A DNA stretch of 64,000 bases from Lachnospiraceae bacterium (GTDB taxonomy: Bacteria > Bacillota > Clostridia > Lachnospirales > Lachnospiraceae). Positions 63,062-64,000 of this stretch are shown piece by piece (within the stretch, counting starts at the first letter, position 1; each line of letters begins with the position of its first letter). The notes under the pieces were generated by a model. That model was not told the DNA's origin. It searched no databases and worked only from the letters and a program-made list of their open reading frames with translations. The stretch is from NCBI GenBank assembly GCA_011959105.1, contig BLLU01000031.1, positions 1-64,000 on the forward strand, given 5' to 3'. A program made the position numbers and the translations under genes.

Positions 63062-64000
63062 ATGAGTACTACTTCAAAAGCGAGTCAAAGAATCGAAGCT
63101 TTACTCGATGCAAACAGTTTCGTTGAGATCGGCGCCCTGGTTACGGCCAGAGCCACCGACTTCAATCTGAAACAGAGCGAGACTCCTTCAGACGGTGTTG
63201 TGACCGGCTATGGAGTGATCGACGGCAACCTTGTCTATGTGTACAGTCAGGACGCGTCCGTGCTGAACGGATCCGTGGGTGAGATGCACGCGAAAAAGAT
63301 TGTCCGGTTGTATGAACTGGCCATTAAGACGGGGGCTCCCGTGATCGGGCTGATCGACTCGGCGGGACTGCGGCTGCAGGAGGCTGCGGACGCGCTGCAC
63401 GCCTTTGGCGAGATCTATCTGAAGCAAACCCTGGCTTCCGGCGTGATTCCCCAGATCACGGCAGTCTTTGGCACCTGCGGCGGCGGACTGGGTCTGTTCC
63501 CCACCATGACCGATTTCACTTTTATGGAAGAGAAGGGGGCAAAACTGTTTGTGAATGCGCCCAATGCCCTGGAGGGCAATGCGATCACCAGATGTGATTC
63601 CTCTGGCGCGGCGTTCCAGGCAGAGGAGAGCGGTATCGTGGATGTGACCGGCGACGAGGACGCCGTGCTGGCAGGCATCCGCAGGCTGGTGGGCTTCCTG
63701 CCCTCCAACAACCAGGAGGTGGCGGCAGAGGATTGTGAGGATGACCTGAACAGGGCTACTCCGGAACTGGCAGGCTGCGTAGGCGACACCGCCATTGCCC
63801 TGTCGGTGCTGGCGGACGGTCGGGATTTCCTGGAGGTGAAAGCCGCTTATGCCAAGGATATGGTGACAGGCTTTATCCGACTCAACGGCGCCACCGTAGG
63901 ATGTGTGGCCAACCGCTGTGAGGTTTATGACGGGGAGGGCAAGCTGGCTGAGAAAATGGAGCCGGTGCTCACCGTTCAGGGCTGTGAGAAGGCGGCGGAG
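63062..64000 (+). CDS. Acyl-CoA carboxylase/decarboxylase carboxyltransferase subunit (partial)
   Basis: The first 313 codons of a biotin-dependent carboxyltransferase, running off the window. It begins MSTTSKASQRIEALLDANSF. The crotonase-like core shows DGVVTGYGVIDGNLVYVYSQDASVLNGSVGEMHAKKIVRLYELAIKTG, IGLIDSAGLRLQEAADAL and VFGTCGGGLGLFPTMTDFTFM, the acyl-CoA and oxyanion elements of the beta subunit of propionyl-CoA/acetyl-CoA carboxylase or of methylmalonyl-CoA decarboxylase alpha subunit. Which of these it is depends on the downstream genes (biotin carrier, membrane pump), which are outside the window. ATG 63062 follows CGGAGGGCTGAAAC. Confidence 0.88.
   Translation, partial: MSTTSKASQRIEALLDANSFVEIGALVTARATDFNLKQSETPSDGVVTGYGVIDGNLVYVYSQDASVLNGSVGEMHAKKIVRLYELAIKTGAPVIGLIDSAGLRLQEAADALHAFGEIYLKQTLASGVIPQITAVFGTCGGGLGLFPTMTDFTFMEEKGAKLFVNAPNALEGNAITRCDSSGAAFQAEESGIVDVTGDEDAVLAGIRRLVGFLPSNNQEVAAEDCEDDLNRATPELAGCVGDTAIALSVLADGRDFLEVKAAYAKDMVTGFIRLNGATVGCVANRCEVYDGEGKLAEKMEPVLTVQGCEKAAE

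Overview
The window reads as chromosomal DNA of a Lachnospiraceae-type Clostridia (low-GC-phylum Firmicutes with moderately GC-rich genes). Evidence: strong GGAGG-type ribosome binding sites, consensus sigma-A promoters, an alpha2-type glycyl-tRNA synthetase, the era-recO-glyS order, an scpA-scpB-D,D-carboxypeptidase cluster, a 1.4-kb-residue acyl-CoA dehydratase activase-like protein and a PreP-like M16C peptidase. No rRNA, tRNA or CRISPR array was seen. The taxon is inferred from gene content only.

Layout of the host DNA. 0-10 kb: a 5'-truncated FAD/Rieske oxidoreductase, two chemoreceptors, a NimA-like flavoprotein, two GNAT acetyltransferases, a serine hydrolase and a DUF6323/DUF6179 pair. 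10-21 kb: comM, dprA, a small lipoprotein, an epimerase, purC and the giant activase on the minus strand. 21-29 kb: a rhomboid-like membrane protein, a sigma-like protein without region 4, an M16C peptidase, a DUF4349 lipoprotein, era, a YqzL-like peptide and recO. 29-43 kb, minus strand: a cell-surface O-acylation operon (SGNH hydrolase, DUF4358 lipoprotein, MBOAT acyltransferase, DHHW protein) that separates recO from glyS. 44-64 kb: glyS, a J-domain/TPR protein with an HscC-like Hsp70, alaS, an XRE regulator divergent from a frameshifted LTA-synthase-like gene and a GDPD gene, rpsU, two D-Ala-D-Ala carboxypeptidases, a phosphoesterase, scpA, scpB, and the start of a biotin-dependent carboxyltransferase.

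The outstanding feature is a 10.35-kb element (31018-41367) inserted in the MBOAT gene. An 18-bp direct repeat flanks it, and removing the element plus one repeat restores the MBOAT frame. It looks like a filamentous (inovirus-like) prophage. It carries a Zot/pI-type ATPase, a 59-residue candidate major coat protein, a run of tiny membrane proteins, a secreted C-terminally anchored candidate adsorption protein and a candidate ssDNA-binding protein. Unlike classical inoviruses it encodes a CRESS-DNA-virus-type Rep (HUH endonuclease plus SF3 helicase). Just upstream of rep lies a perfect 14-bp stem-loop whose loop contains TAGTATTAC, matching the circovirus/geminivirus origin consensus NANTATTAC, next to GGTACA iterons. 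An IS30-family transposase sits at one end and is the only recombinase-like gene seen, so it is the likely integration enzyme. A hairpin-rich non-coding kilobase, a 52-bp tandem repeat, a plus-strand mini-operon of unknown small proteins and a plus-strand membrane peptide complete the element.

The working model: Rep nicks the stem-loop and drives rolling-circle replication. The 97-residue protein may coat the ssDNA, and the Zot ATPase and small membrane proteins extrude the particle through a single membrane (no secretin is seen, as expected for a monoderm host). The transposase inserts the genome into the host gene. Insertion here breaks a surface O-acylation operon, which could change the lysogen's surface.
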